Shown one piece after another: positions 35,060 to 43,421 of a stretch of DNA of 64,000 nucleotides (positions are counted from its first letter, which is position 1; each line of letters opens with the position of its first letter). Both the position numbers and the translations under genes were made by a program. The notes below the pieces were generated by a model. The model was not told the DNA's origin, searched no databases, and saw only the letters and a program-made list of their open reading frames with translations. Source of the DNA: Rhizomicrobium palustre (GTDB lineage: Bacteria; Pseudomonadota; Alphaproteobacteria; Micropepsales; Micropepsaceae); assembly GCF_011761565.1 (NCBI RefSeq), contig NZ_JAASRM010000001.1:3596139-3660138 (forward strand). The letters run 5' to 3'.

Positions 35060-35665
35060 TCAACCCGTCGCACATAAAGCTGTTCGTACAAGGTCGGAAA
35101 GGCTGTCCGCCTTGAGCTTGGTCATGATCTGCGCGCGATATACCTCCACAGTTCGCGGGGATATGCCGAGCTTCTGTGCTACCGCCTTGTTTGATAACCC
35201 GCCGACCAGTTCGTCGAGAACATGTTTCTCGCGTGGTGTCAGCGAGCCGACAAGACGCTTTGCTTGTTTAGCCGCCGCGGCTTGGCTTCTGGTCTTTTCG
35301 CCTATCTCCAGAGCGCGGCGGATGCATTGGAGCAAAGCCTCGCCATCGCAAGGCTTTTCAAGAAAATCGACGGCGCCAGCTTTCATTGCTTGCACGGCGA
35401 GATCGATTTCTCCGAATCCTGAAACGATCACCACAGGCAGGTCATGGCGCCGCCGAGCGACTTCGCGCTGCAAGCTAAGGCCATCCATACCTGGCATCAC
35501 CATATCGGCGACAACGCAGGATGTGCCGAACACATCATCATCCAGGAAGGCTGTGGCGGAGGCGTAGTCCTTAACCTTGAAACTGGCTGCTTCGAGCAAG
35601 ACGCGAAGTGCGTCTCGGGCCACGTCGTCGTCGTCCACGATGGAAATATTCAATTGCCTGTCCAT
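35060..35665 (-). CDS. FixJ-like two-component response regulator
   Basis: A 201-residue regulator. The receiver has the acidic cluster DDDD at the start, VADMVMPGMDG with the phospho-Asp near residue 53, VSGFGE and FLEKPC with the conserved Lys. The LuxR-type output domain is LTPREKHVLDELVGGLSNKAVAQKLGISPRTVEVY. FixJ-type regulators normally pair with an oxygen- or redox-sensing FixL kinase. No kinase is adjacent; the nearest PAS protein at 37034 lacks kinase domains. The ATG at 35665 was preferred to a TTG two codons upstream. Confidence 0.92.
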   Translation of the reverse strand: MDRQLNISIVDDDDVARDALRVLLEAASFKVKDYASATAFLDDDVFGTSCVVADMVMPGMDGLSLQREVARRRHDLPVVIVSGFGEIDLAVQAMKAGAVDFLEKPCDGEALLQCIRRALEIGEKTRSQAAAAKQAKRLVGSLTPREKHVLDELVGGLSNKAVAQKLGISPRTVEVYRAQIMTKLKADSLSDLVRTALCATG

Positions 35666-35804
35666 ACCCAACTGCGCCTTTTGCGCCCGTCACCGTGCCT
35701 CCCCTTGGAGATTACCCTTAAGACGTTTTTGATTTTTCTGCGATCCGTAATAGGCCGTACACGTATAAACAACGTACGCGCGTGTAGGGGGCGCAGGGAC
35801 GGCG

Positions 35805-35818
35805 ATGATCTGGATCAA
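35805..35818. promoter_or_regulatory. FNR/FixK box upstream of the degenerate receiver gene
   Basis: ATGATCTGGATCAA matches TTGAT-N4-ATCAA at nine of ten positions. It lies about 88 bp before the start at 35907 and in the shared region with the FixJ-like gene. Confidence 0.6.
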
Positions 35819-35906
35819 TATACGGCGGGAAATGTAGGCGTAACTCCCAACTGTTTGCCACATTCACGGCGCATAAAATGGGCCGGAAGCGCGCGAAAGC
35901 GGGACC

Positions 35907-36320
35907 ATGGCACTCGGCGTTTGTCTCATTACGTCTGAAAACAAAAGCGAAAATGCTGAAGAGCTGCGCGGGCTATTTGAGCGTTGCGGCCTGGAAGTGT
36001 CCACGCCGCATTCTCCAGAGGCAGACGACGGCCACATCTATGATGCCGCTGTCTGCTTGGTAATCGATATGCCCCAAGGCGGCGCGCTTCGGACACTGCG
36101 CCTCTTTCGCGCCTACGGCATTACCACCCCCGCTTTGCTGATTGTGGATCCAGGGCGCGAAGTCGACCCGGAAACGCTCGATTGCGGTTGGGTGATGGAT
36201 GTAATTCCGCGCGGTTCCAATCCCTTGAGGGTGCTGCGCTGGGTGCAATCGATGTGTGCCGCACGAAAGCTCTTATCGAGCCGTGCGCGCCAATCCAAAG
36301 AGACTGATCGTGCCGCCTGA
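35907..36320 (+). CDS. Degenerate receiver-like protein
   Basis: A 137-residue protein with alternating strands and helices like a CheY fold: VCLITSENKSENAEELRGLFERCGLEV, then AVCLVIDMPQGGALRTLRLF, ITTPALLIVDPG and a last helix VLRWVQSM. The phospho-acceptor Asp is not at the usual distance before the Met-Pro pair, and the N-terminal acidic pair and conserved Lys are missing, so phosphorylation is unlikely. It is divergent from the FixJ-like gene and has an FNR box upstream, which suggests expression at low oxygen. Confidence 0.65.
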   Translation: MALGVCLITSENKSENAEELRGLFERCGLEVSTPHSPEADDGHIYDAAVCLVIDMPQGGALRTLRLFRAYGITTPALLIVDPGREVDPETLDCGWVMDVIPRGSNPLRVLRWVQSMCAARKLLSSRARQSKETDRAA

Positions 36321-36366
36321 TCTCCATCTGGAAACCTTGCCTGAGACTGGCGCGTTTTCAGGGGCG

Positions 36367-36978
36367 ATGAAAAAGCTTGTGATCATCAATGGACATCCCG
36401 ACCCTCGGTCGCAGCGCTTCTGTGCCGGTTTGGCACAGGCCTATCAGCAGGGTGCGGAGGAGGCGGGTTGGCGTGTAACGCGGGTGGAGCTTGGGGCGCT
36501 GCCACTTACCAGCATCGCTGATCTGGCCGAAAATCGCTGCAGTGCGGATATTCAAGCCATTCTGGCGGGGATCGAATGTGCCTCCAGATTGGCGCTGATT
36601 TACCCCTTATGGTTTGACCGACCGCCACAAGCCTTGCTGGCGGTGTTGGGCCATTATGCGCGGCTGCAATGGAGCCCCGCAGGCGGGCGCAAGGCGCATG
36701 TGGTCATTACAATGGATATGCCGGGCTTTGCCTATCGCCCGATGATGCGCGGCGGACAGCGTCCACTGATGCTGGATATTCCAGGTATTATCGCGGAAGA
36801 GCCGGTCCTGATCGGCTGTGCCTCCAGCATTGCCGCCGCAAGCCGTCAGGAGTGGCTATCTGCTATGCGGGATTTTGGCGGGCGGAGCCATCTTGGTATG
36901 TTGTCCCCACCATCGCGGATCGGCGAGCTTGCTGCGGCAGTAGACCGTACCGTCTCGCATTGGTGGGCCGGGCTTTAG
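36367..36978 (+). CDS. NAD(P)H-quinone oxidoreductase-like flavoprotein
   Basis: A 203-residue flavodoxin-fold protein. LVIINGHPDPRSQRFCAGLAQAY at the N-terminus is the FMN/FAD phosphate loop, and LALIYPLWFDRPPQALLAVLG near residue 78 is the conserved quinone-reductase segment. Members pass two electrons from NAD(P)H to quinones. The ATG at 36367 follows AGGGG; the frame is open further upstream over the end of the previous gene. Probably co-transcribed with the receiver-like gene 46 bp upstream. Confidence 0.85.
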   Translation: MKKLVIINGHPDPRSQRFCAGLAQAYQQGAEEAGWRVTRVELGALPLTSIADLAENRCSADIQAILAGIECASRLALIYPLWFDRPPQALLAVLGHYARLQWSPAGGRKAHVVITMDMPGFAYRPMMRGGQRPLMLDIPGIIAEEPVLIGCASSIAAASRQEWLSAMRDFGGRSHLGMLSPPSRIGELAAAVDRTVSHWWAGL

Positions 36979-36986
36979 ACCCGGCC
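36966..36986 (+). terminator. Hairpin at the end of the quinone reductase-like gene
   Basis: GGCCGGG (36966-36972) pairs with CCCGGCC (36980-36986) across the stop codon, then TCACGTTTTC. Likely terminates the two convergent units. Confidence 0.5.
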
Positions 36987-37033
36987 TCACGTTTTCTCCC
37001 TACATCCGGGCCAATGCACATTCAGGCCAGCGC

Positions 37034-38719
37034 TCAGGCGGCTGAAATCACCGGCTCATTGAGCTGCACGGGCGGTAATACCGGCGTCTCGCTGATGGCG
37101 ACGCTGAAGCGGGACAAATCCGTGACATCGCCAAAAGAAACCATGGTGGCGCCATCAGGCAGCCGGGAGAGGGACAAATTTAGGCTCTTGCCATCGGCCC
37201 GCACCAAGTCGCCCCAGGCATTGTAACGTTCCGGATCGGGCGCGCTGATGCCGGCCGCGATCATGCTCCAGATGCCATCCCGGCCCGTGCGGCTGGAGCA
37301 AAGGTCGGCAACCTTGGTCAGATGCGGCTCGCCGGCGAGTTCGCTGTCTTCCAGCCGCCACAGTGCGGCAAAGGCCTCGTTGTGAATTCTGAGGCGGCCA
37401 TCGGGGCCGAACATCGCGGTCGCAGTCTCGACCGTATCCAGCACGGCGCGCTGGGACCGCTTGAGAAGCTGATAGCTTTCTTCCTGGGCCAGCTTCTCGC
37501 TGATATCGCGGAAGAGATAGACCGCGCCGCCCGCCAGATAGGGCACAGAGCGCACATCGACGCTGATCCCATTAGGCAGGTGCCAGGTCTCTGTAACATG
37601 CTGGCCGGCATGCTCGAATTGGGCGAGGTGCTCCTGCTTCCAAGCGGTGAAGTTGCGCTGCTCCGGCACGCGGCGCATTTCGCGCAGCCGGTCGAGGATA
37701 TCGTTCAAGGTCGGACGGGTTGCCAGCCAATCCTGCGGCAGGTGCCACATGCGGACATACGCGCTGTTGCACTGTATCAGCCGCTGGTCGGCGCCAAAAA
37801 TTGCCACAGCCGTCTCGAGGGTATTGAGAATGGCGGTGTGGGATTCGGTGTTGAGCTGGGCGCGCGCTTCGGCTTTGGCCAAATCCGTGAGATCGGTCGC
37901 AAAGGCACCCACGCTGCGATCAGGCAGCTTTTTCATGTTGAGGGAGAAGACGCGGCGCTCGCCATCCACCACGGCGAAACGGCGCACGGCGTCAACATCG
38001 CCGCCCTCGGAGGCGACGCGCATCAGGTCGCGTTCGGATTTGTCGAGCTTGGCATCACAGAGCTGGGCATCGCGCAAAGTGGCTTGGCCGGTGGCCGCCA
38101 GGAAAGCGCGGTTGGCCCAGGTGAGCACGAGGTGGCGATTGCGAATCCAAACCGGAACGGGCAGGGCATCGAGCAAGGCGGTGTAGTCAGCGTCAGCGCT
38201 GGAAGCGTCTTTGTCGATGCGGAAAAACACTGCCGCGCGAGAGCCCACAGCACAGCCGCGCACACTCACTTGCGGAAAGGCGGCGGTGCGTACGACGGCG
38301 CTGAAGGCCGCCCCATGCGCCAGAAGGGTTTCGAGCCGGGCGGCCAGAAGCGGTGCGTCCGGGCCGTCGAGACAAGCCTGCAGAAGGCCTGCGCCGCCGC
38401 GATAGGAGAGCGGGGCGTGCATGTCCGATCCGAGCACTGCGATCGCTTCGGGGCAGGCGGAAATCATCGCCTCGCGAAAGCGGATATCGCCTTGGGCTTT
38501 GGCGAGCGCGCTTTTCATTGCCTCGCGATAGGCGTGAAAGCGCAGCCGCAACACCACGGCCCATATAGCGCAGCAAATTCCGATAAGCAGGGCGGAGACA
38601 ACGAGCGCCGCCGTGGCATAGCTGTCGCCGGCATTGGGCTGGAGCCAGTGAGAAAGCCATGACACCCCGGCGAGAAGCTGGAGATAGGCGCCCATGGCGA
38701 TTTCAAAAACCTTGTGCAT
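37034..38719 (-). CDS. Membrane-anchored triple-PAS protein lacking a kinase domain
   Basis: About 561 residues. Two hydrophobic segments lie within the first 65 residues, followed by a coiled helix. Three PAS-like modules follow, two of them marked by repeated LDTVETATAMFGPDGRLRIHNEAFAALW and LNTLETAVAIFGADQRLIQCNSAYVRMW segments; each ends in a DIS/DVTDL-type linker. In related sensor kinases a HisKA and ATPase region follows the last linker, but here the protein stops after about 20 further residues. It lies 89 bp after the Crp/Fnr gene in the same direction. It may be a truncated sensor or a partner sensor without catalytic output. The ATG at 38719 was chosen over a TTG at 38785. Confidence 0.75.
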   Translation of the reverse strand: MHKVFEIAMGAYLQLLAGVSWLSHWLQPNAGDSYATAALVVSALLIGICCAIWAVVLRLRFHAYREAMKSALAKAQGDIRFREAMISACPEAIAVLGSDMHAPLSYRGGAGLLQACLDGPDAPLLAARLETLLAHGAAFSAVVRTAAFPQVSVRGCAVGSRAAVFFRIDKDASSADADYTALLDALPVPVWIRNRHLVLTWANRAFLAATGQATLRDAQLCDAKLDKSERDLMRVASEGGDVDAVRRFAVVDGERRVFSLNMKKLPDRSVGAFATDLTDLAKAEARAQLNTESHTAILNTLETAVAIFGADQRLIQCNSAYVRMWHLPQDWLATRPTLNDILDRLREMRRVPEQRNFTAWKQEHLAQFEHAGQHVTETWHLPNGISVDVRSVPYLAGGAVYLFRDISEKLAQEESYQLLKRSQRAVLDTVETATAMFGPDGRLRIHNEAFAALWRLEDSELAGEPHLTKVADLCSSRTGRDGIWSMIAAGISAPDPERYNAWGDLVRADGKSLNLSLSRLPDGATMVSFGDVTDLSRFSVAISETPVLPPVQLNEPVISAA

Positions 38720-38808
38720 GGTCTGATCCGTTAATCGCTCCGCACCCGGAAAGAACACCCGAACACGGCAAACATAACGCGGCAAACATGGTCACAAATT
38801 AAGAACGC

Positions 38809-39558
38809 TCAACTCTGGTTCTGGGGCCCAACACCCCCTGTTGCCAGCGCCATCAACCCGGCGCTGTCTTTCAGAAGGACGGTGTGGGCGTTGTGCAAAT
38901 CAATGAGGTTCTGGCGGCGCAGGGCCGTGAGAATCCGGCAGACCGTTTCCACGGTAAGCCCAAGATGGTCTGCCATGTCCTTTCGGCCCATGGGCAGATT
39001 CAGGCGGTCGCCATCTTCCAGGCCAAGTTCGGCCACACCGTGTTCCTTACGCATACGGAGAAGAAAGCTGGCGATCCTTTGTGCCGCGCCTTCAGAGGCG
39101 AGGAGGAAAAGATGCGCCTCGGTGCGAGCGAGGGCGTTGCTGAGATGGTTCATGAGGTCATTTCGGACTCTCGCATTACCTTCGCTGAAACGCTCGAATT
39201 GTGTTTTTGAATAGGCAATGAGTGTGGCCGGGCCGACTGCTTCCAGTGTCAACGGATAACGTTCCGTCGTGGCAAGGCCATAAAGCGCGCCGGCGAAGAG
39301 GAATTCGGTGACCACCCGCTTGCCCCCGGGCATATGGCGGCATAGCCGCAAGGTGCCGCCGACCAGCTTGAAAATATCCGTCTGCGGATCGCCTTCCTGC
39401 GCAATGACGTCGCCTGACTTGAACCGGAGGCGGCGCGCAGAGCCCGAAAGCTTCTGCAAGAGGAAGTGAACGCCGTCCTGGTTGGGGGCGGCCGCGATGG
39501 TTGCCGCGTTCGCTTGCCGGGCTCTGTCGCTCGAAAATATGGCGGATTGCGGTGTCAT
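38809..39558 (-). CDS. Crp/Fnr family regulator (FixK/Fnr-like)
   Basis: A 249-residue regulator. The cyclic-nucleotide-binding-like beta roll runs from FLLQKLSGSARRLRFKSGDVIAQEGDPQTDIFKLVGG, followed by a dimer helix and the winged helix NLPMGRKDMADHLGLTVETVCRILTAL with the Glu and Arg that read TTGAT half-sites. The N-terminal cysteine cluster of oxygen-sensing Fnr is missing, so it resembles FixK, which is usually controlled at transcription. A near-consensus box at 39789-39802 lies upstream of it. The start at 39558 (ATG) was preferred to a TTG at 39588. Confidence 0.9.
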   Translation of the reverse strand: MTPQSAIFSSDRARQANAATIAAAPNQDGVHFLLQKLSGSARRLRFKSGDVIAQEGDPQTDIFKLVGGTLRLCRHMPGGKRVVTEFLFAGALYGLATTERYPLTLEAVGPATLIAYSKTQFERFSEGNARVRNDLMNHLSNALARTEAHLFLLASEGAAQRIASFLLRMRKEHGVAELGLEDGDRLNLPMGRKDMADHLGLTVETVCRILTALRRQNLIDLHNAHTVLLKDSAGLMALATGGVGPQNQS

Positions 39559-39788
39559 CCCTACCCCCGTTTTTCTTTCCGGTTGCAAGGGTGGATGTAT
39601 GGTTACCGAATCGAAAGCTGGGAGTTCCGCGTACGGATAGTCCGCGTGGGGAAAATTAGTAGTTTCCGCAATGGGGCTATTGCGGTGCTTGGATCAAATG
39701 GAGCCCATGTAAGCGCTGACAAAACGCGGGAGCGCTAACAATGCGCGAATGCCGGGGTATTGAATACGTATGCAACGCCTAAACGGAA

Positions 39789-39802
39789 TTGATCTAGATC
39801 AG
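39789..39802. promoter_or_regulatory. FNR/FixK box upstream of the Crp/Fnr gene
   Basis: TTGATCTAGATCAG matches TTGAT-N4-ATCAA at nine of ten positions. It lies about 230 bp before the Crp/Fnr start and 12 bp after the stop of the upstream pentapeptide gene, so autoregulation is possible. Confidence 0.6.
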
Positions 39803-39813
39803 CACCGTTCGAG

Positions 39814-40899
39814 CTATTCGAAGATCGCTTCCGCCCGCTGCTCGGCGCTGAAGTTACTTTCGCTCACATCACAGGCTTTGTTGCCGCCCGATTTCAGTTC
39901 CAGTGGCCGCATATCGGCGCCGAGGAATTTGGCGTGTTGAAGTTTGGCGCCCTTGAAGCGCGCCCCGCGAAGATCTGCGCCCTCAAAGCTCGCGCCGCGC
40001 AGGTCGGCGCCTTCGAAATTGGCCCCCTGCAATTCGGTGCAGGAAAAGTCGGTCCCCGCCGCGATGACATCGCGCGCCGATATGGCGGTGAGCTTGAACT
40101 TGCCGATCAGCGCTGCGACCGGGCGGAGATCTTTGCCGTCCAGCAGGGCGACACTGCCATTGCGTCCATCGCTGCTCACCCAATGCTCATGCATTTTGAG
40201 CTGGACGAGAATGGTGCTGCGATTGCGCAGCGCATCGCTATCGGGGGGCAGAATGGCGCCATCCAGAGCCTCAGGTGGAACCCCAACCTCGTTCATATCG
40301 ACATCGGTAAAAATCGCGTCCTTAAAACGTGTCGCCGCCATGCGGGCACCTTTGAAGCGGGTGCCGGTGATTACCGCGCCGGTGAAATCGGCGCCTTTCA
40401 AGTCGGCCCCTTCGAAGGATGCACCGTTCAAGGAGCAGTAGGAGAAATCGGCACCGCCTGCCGATCCGCTGCGGTCTACCACCATGCCCTTGCCGTTTGG
40501 CCCGTTGCGCATCAACCGGCCGGGACGAAAATCAGTACGATCAAGCCGCGCATAGGCGAGATTGGCGCCGGTCAGCGCCACGCCACGCAAATCCGCGCCC
40601 GTGAAATTGGCATAGCGCGCGTCCACCTTCTTCAGGTCGCAGCAATAAAGAATGGCGCTCGCGAGATTGGCGAATTTGAGGTTGGCGGCGGTCAAATTGG
40701 AGCCGGAAAAGTCGGCTTCGGCTAAAATACGATTGGAAAAATCCATGCGTGATAGCTGGCGGGAGAGAAGCTGGGCGCGCATGCCATTGCGCTCCGACTT
40801 CAGATAGGCCTCATGCGCGGAAAGTACGGCTTCGACTTCGCGAACCGACAGAATGTTTAGTGTATCGGTGTTAACGCTGTTCAGAGCGCTTCGAGACAT
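39814..40899 (-). CDS. Pentapeptide-repeat protein, two repeat blocks
   Basis: A 361-residue protein. After an N-terminal helix (VREVEAVLSAHEAYLKSERNG) come two blocks of A(D/N)LxG-type pentapeptides, about residues 55-205 and 290-345. They fold into right-handed quadrilateral beta helices. Between them is a non-repeat segment with LKMHEHWVSSDGRNGSVALLDGKDLRPV. The repeat fold is used for very varied roles, including DNA mimicry, and nothing here fixes the function. The ATG at 40899 has AAGG upstream; a GTG at 40917 is also in frame. Confidence 0.85.
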   Translation of the reverse strand: MSRSALNSVNTDTLNILSVREVEAVLSAHEAYLKSERNGMRAQLLSRQLSRMDFSNRILAEADFSGSNLTAANLKFANLASAILYCCDLKKVDARYANFTGADLRGVALTGANLAYARLDRTDFRPGRLMRNGPNGKGMVVDRSGSAGGADFSYCSLNGASFEGADLKGADFTGAVITGTRFKGARMAATRFKDAIFTDVDMNEVGVPPEALDGAILPPDSDALRNRSTILVQLKMHEHWVSSDGRNGSVALLDGKDLRPVAALIGKFKLTAISARDVIAAGTDFSCTELQGANFEGADLRGASFEGADLRGARFKGAKLQHAKFLGADMRPLELKSGGNKACDVSESNFSAEQRAEAIFE

Positions 40900-41126
40900 T
40901 GCCTTGCTCTCCAGCACAGATTGCGCGGCAGATGCCGCCCGGTGGCGTAAAGCCTATCGGAAAAATCTTAGATGCCTTTGAATTGTTCAAACGCCAAGCA
41001 CGCTTTCGAAAAATTGTTTACCGGATTCTTCACTAGATATTTTGGCCAATACTTTTTTCACCACAGTGGATCAGACTTTGCCTCGATAAATTGCTGGAGC
41101 TTCAATTGTCCGAAGGACAAACAATT

Positions 41127-42380
41127 GTGCGAAAGCGCCTCTCCGAAAATACCGGGGAGGGCGAAAATTACGAGGCGTTGCAGCGCGAGAAGGCGGCGGC
41201 GCTGAATGCCATAGCGTCCCAGGCAATTGTCGCTTCCCCCCGCGCGCGCGATGGGGTTGAGGCGTCGCTCAGCCGGATAGAGGCGCGCCTTGCGGCCAGT
41301 GAAAAGACCTGTGCCGCCCTGGAAGAAAAGCTCGGCGAGAAGTTGAAGGGGCTTGATATTGAAACCGCCGGGCTCGCCGACCGGCTGCATGCGCTTCGTC
41401 AGCGGCTGGATAAGTTCGAGGACAAGCAGCTCGCGGCATTATCGGAAATCCGCTTCGACCTTCTCAAGCTCGGGGCGCAACCGCAAAGTGCGCCCGTATA
41501 TACGCAAGGCGAGATTGAAGAAGCGCCCGAGGAACCGCCGAGGGAAAAGATCGCGTCGCCGTCCTATCTTGAAAAGGCTCGCAGCGCCGCCAAGGCTGCG
41601 CAAATCGCGCTGGAAGAAATCGTGCGCCCGGTCAAGCGCTCGCACAAACGCTTCTGGTGGCGCTATCGCTGGCTGGTGTTGATGGGGCTGGCCGTAGTCG
41701 TGGTGTGGTTCGATGCTTATGTCTTTGCCCATTACCAACCGGCACAAGGCGCCATCGTGGCGGAGGCTTCCCCAGTCGCGGGTTCCCAGCACCAAATTGC
41801 TTTCGGTTCTCGCGCTCAACTCGTCCGTGGACTGAGATATATCAATGGAACGGGCGTGCCGATCGATCTTGCAAAAGGGCGCGCATATATAGAACTCGCG
41901 GCGCGCAGCGGTGATCCGGTCGCGGAAAACATGATGGGTGTTCTCGCGCAGACGGGCACGGGCGGGAACTCTGATATTGCGGCCGCCGCCGGGTGGTTTG
42001 AGCGCGCGGCAGGTCACGGTAATCTCAAGGCGATGGCCAATCTCGGCAAGCTCTATGCGGGCGGCTGGCGCGAGGGCACCGATTATAGCAAGGCCGCGAT
42101 CTGGTTCGAACGCGCTGCGACGCTTGGAGATATCGACGCGGCGTTCGATCTTGCGGTTCTCAGCGAACGCGGGCTTGGCGTGGCGATGGACCTGGCGAGC
42201 GCCTATAAGTGGTACGCGATCGCGGGAGTGCGCGGCGATGCCCATGCCGCGGCCCGGGCCCAAGTCCTCGCGGAAAGCCTGCCGGCCCGTACCCGTGCAG
42301 CGCTCGACCGGGCGGTTGCCGCCTTTCAACCACGGAAAATAGACCCTGCCGCCAATACAGCGCCGGCTCTTCAGGGCTAG
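41127..42380 (+). CDS. Membrane protein with coiled coil and Sel1-like repeats
   Basis: About 417 residues. Residues 40-110 form a coiled coil (LSRIEARLAASEKTCAALEEKL; ADRLHALRQRLDKFEDKQ). A single membrane segment (LVLMGLAVVVVWFDAYVFA) lies near residue 190. The outside part has Sel1 repeats (DLAKGRAYIELAARSGDPVAENMMG; AAGWFERAAGHGNLKAMANLGKLYAGG; KAAIWFERAATLGDIDAAFDLAVL). The layout resembles polarity or envelope proteins such as PodJ, without proof. There is no ATG at the front; the GTG at 41127 has AAGGA eight bases upstream, while a TTG at 41091 is also open. Confidence 0.8.
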   Translation: MRKRLSENTGEGENYEALQREKAAALNAIASQAIVASPRARDGVEASLSRIEARLAASEKTCAALEEKLGEKLKGLDIETAGLADRLHALRQRLDKFEDKQLAALSEIRFDLLKLGAQPQSAPVYTQGEIEEAPEEPPREKIASPSYLEKARSAAKAAQIALEEIVRPVKRSHKRFWWRYRWLVLMGLAVVVVWFDAYVFAHYQPAQGAIVAEASPVAGSQHQIAFGSRAQLVRGLRYINGTGVPIDLAKGRAYIELAARSGDPVAENMMGVLAQTGTGGNSDIAAAAGWFERAAGHGNLKAMANLGKLYAGGWREGTDYSKAAIWFERAATLGDIDAAFDLAVLSERGLGVAMDLASAYKWYAIAGVRGDAHAAARAQVLAESLPARTRAALDRAVAAFQPRKIDPAANTAPALQG

Positions 42381-42450
42381 GGTCGGAAAATCCTTGCCTC
42401 AGCGGGGAAGGGGGGTAAAAGGACCCTCTTTCTTTCAGGGGTGTACCGGC

Positions 42451-43395
42451 GTGGCACACAAGATTTTTATCGATGGCGCGGCAGGAACGACGGGGCTCGA
42501 AATCCGCCAGCGCCTGTCTTCGCGCAGCGATTTGACCTTGCTGGAGCTTGCCGACAGCGAGCGCAAGGAAGCCGCCGCCCGCGCCCGCGTACTCAACGAG
42601 GCTGATCTCGTCATCCTTTGCTTGCCGGATGATGCGGCGCGGGAAGCCGTCTCGCTGATCGAGAATCCAGAGGTGCGGGTAGTGGACGCCTCTACGGCGC
42701 ATCGTACCGCGCCCGGCTGGACCTATGGCTTTGCCGAACTCGAGAAAGATTCCAGCGAAAAGATCGCCGCCTCCAAGCGCGTCTCCAATCCCGGCTGCTG
42801 GGCGACGGCCTTCATCGCGCTGGTTCGTCCTTTGGTGCGCGCCGATCTTCTGCCCGCGGAATATCCTGTCGCGGCGAATGGCGTGTCCGGCTATTCGGGC
42901 GGCGGCAAGTCTATGATTGCCGAATTCGAAAACAAGGATGGGCCGACGTACACCGAGACAGTGGTGCGCGGCTATGCTTACACGCTCGCCCATAAGCATC
43001 TGCCGGAAATGACCATGCATACCGGCCTTAGCCATCCGCCGGTGCTCGCACCCTCCGTGGGGCGCTTCTATCGCGGTATGATGGTGGAAGTGCCGCTGGC
43101 GCTATGGTCGCTTCCCGGCAATCCCGCGCCTCGTGATATCCGCGCTGTGCTGGAAGAGGCCTATGCCGGAGCGAAGCTTGTGGACGTGGCTTCCGAAGGT
43201 CCGGTACCGGTGACCCTTGATGCCGAAGCGTTGAAAGGCACCAATGCCCTTCGACTGCATGTCTTCGGCAACGATAAGAGCGGGCAGGTGCGTCTGGTTG
43301 CCTTGCTCGACAATCTCGGCAAAGGGGCGGGCGGCGCGGCGGTGCAAAACCTCAACATCATGCTCGGATTGCCGGAGACCGAAGGGCTGGTATAG
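42451..43395 (+). CDS. argC: N-acetyl-gamma-glutamyl-phosphate reductase, type 2
   Basis: A 314-residue enzyme of arginine biosynthesis that reduces N-acetylglutamyl phosphate with NADPH. The short type 2 form is indicated by length and by FIDGAAGTTGLEIRQRL at the N-terminus. SNPGCWATAF near residue 115 holds the catalytic Cys, followed by NGVSGYSGGGKSMI and HKHLPEMTMHTGL. The start is a GTG at 42451 with AGGGG upstream. It lies 70 bp after the Sel1 gene and 26 bp before a serine hydrolase gene. Confidence 0.95.
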   Translation: MAHKIFIDGAAGTTGLEIRQRLSSRSDLTLLELADSERKEAAARARVLNEADLVILCLPDDAAREAVSLIENPEVRVVDASTAHRTAPGWTYGFAELEKDSSEKIAASKRVSNPGCWATAFIALVRPLVRADLLPAEYPVAANGVSGYSGGGKSMIAEFENKDGPTYTETVVRGYAYTLAHKHLPEMTMHTGLSHPPVLAPSVGRFYRGMMVEVPLALWSLPGNPAPRDIRAVLEEAYAGAKLVDVASEGPVPVTLDAEALKGTNALRLHVFGNDKSGQVRLVALLDNLGKGAGGAAVQNLNIMLGLPETEGLV

Positions 43396-43421
43396 CCTTC
43401 CCGAAAGTCTCGGGGGATTTC

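Noticed and set aside
39934-40725. 263-codon open frame antisense to the pentapeptide gene
   Set aside because: It is a frame shadow produced by the repeated codons of the pentapeptide repeats; no ribosome binding site or protein-like composition.
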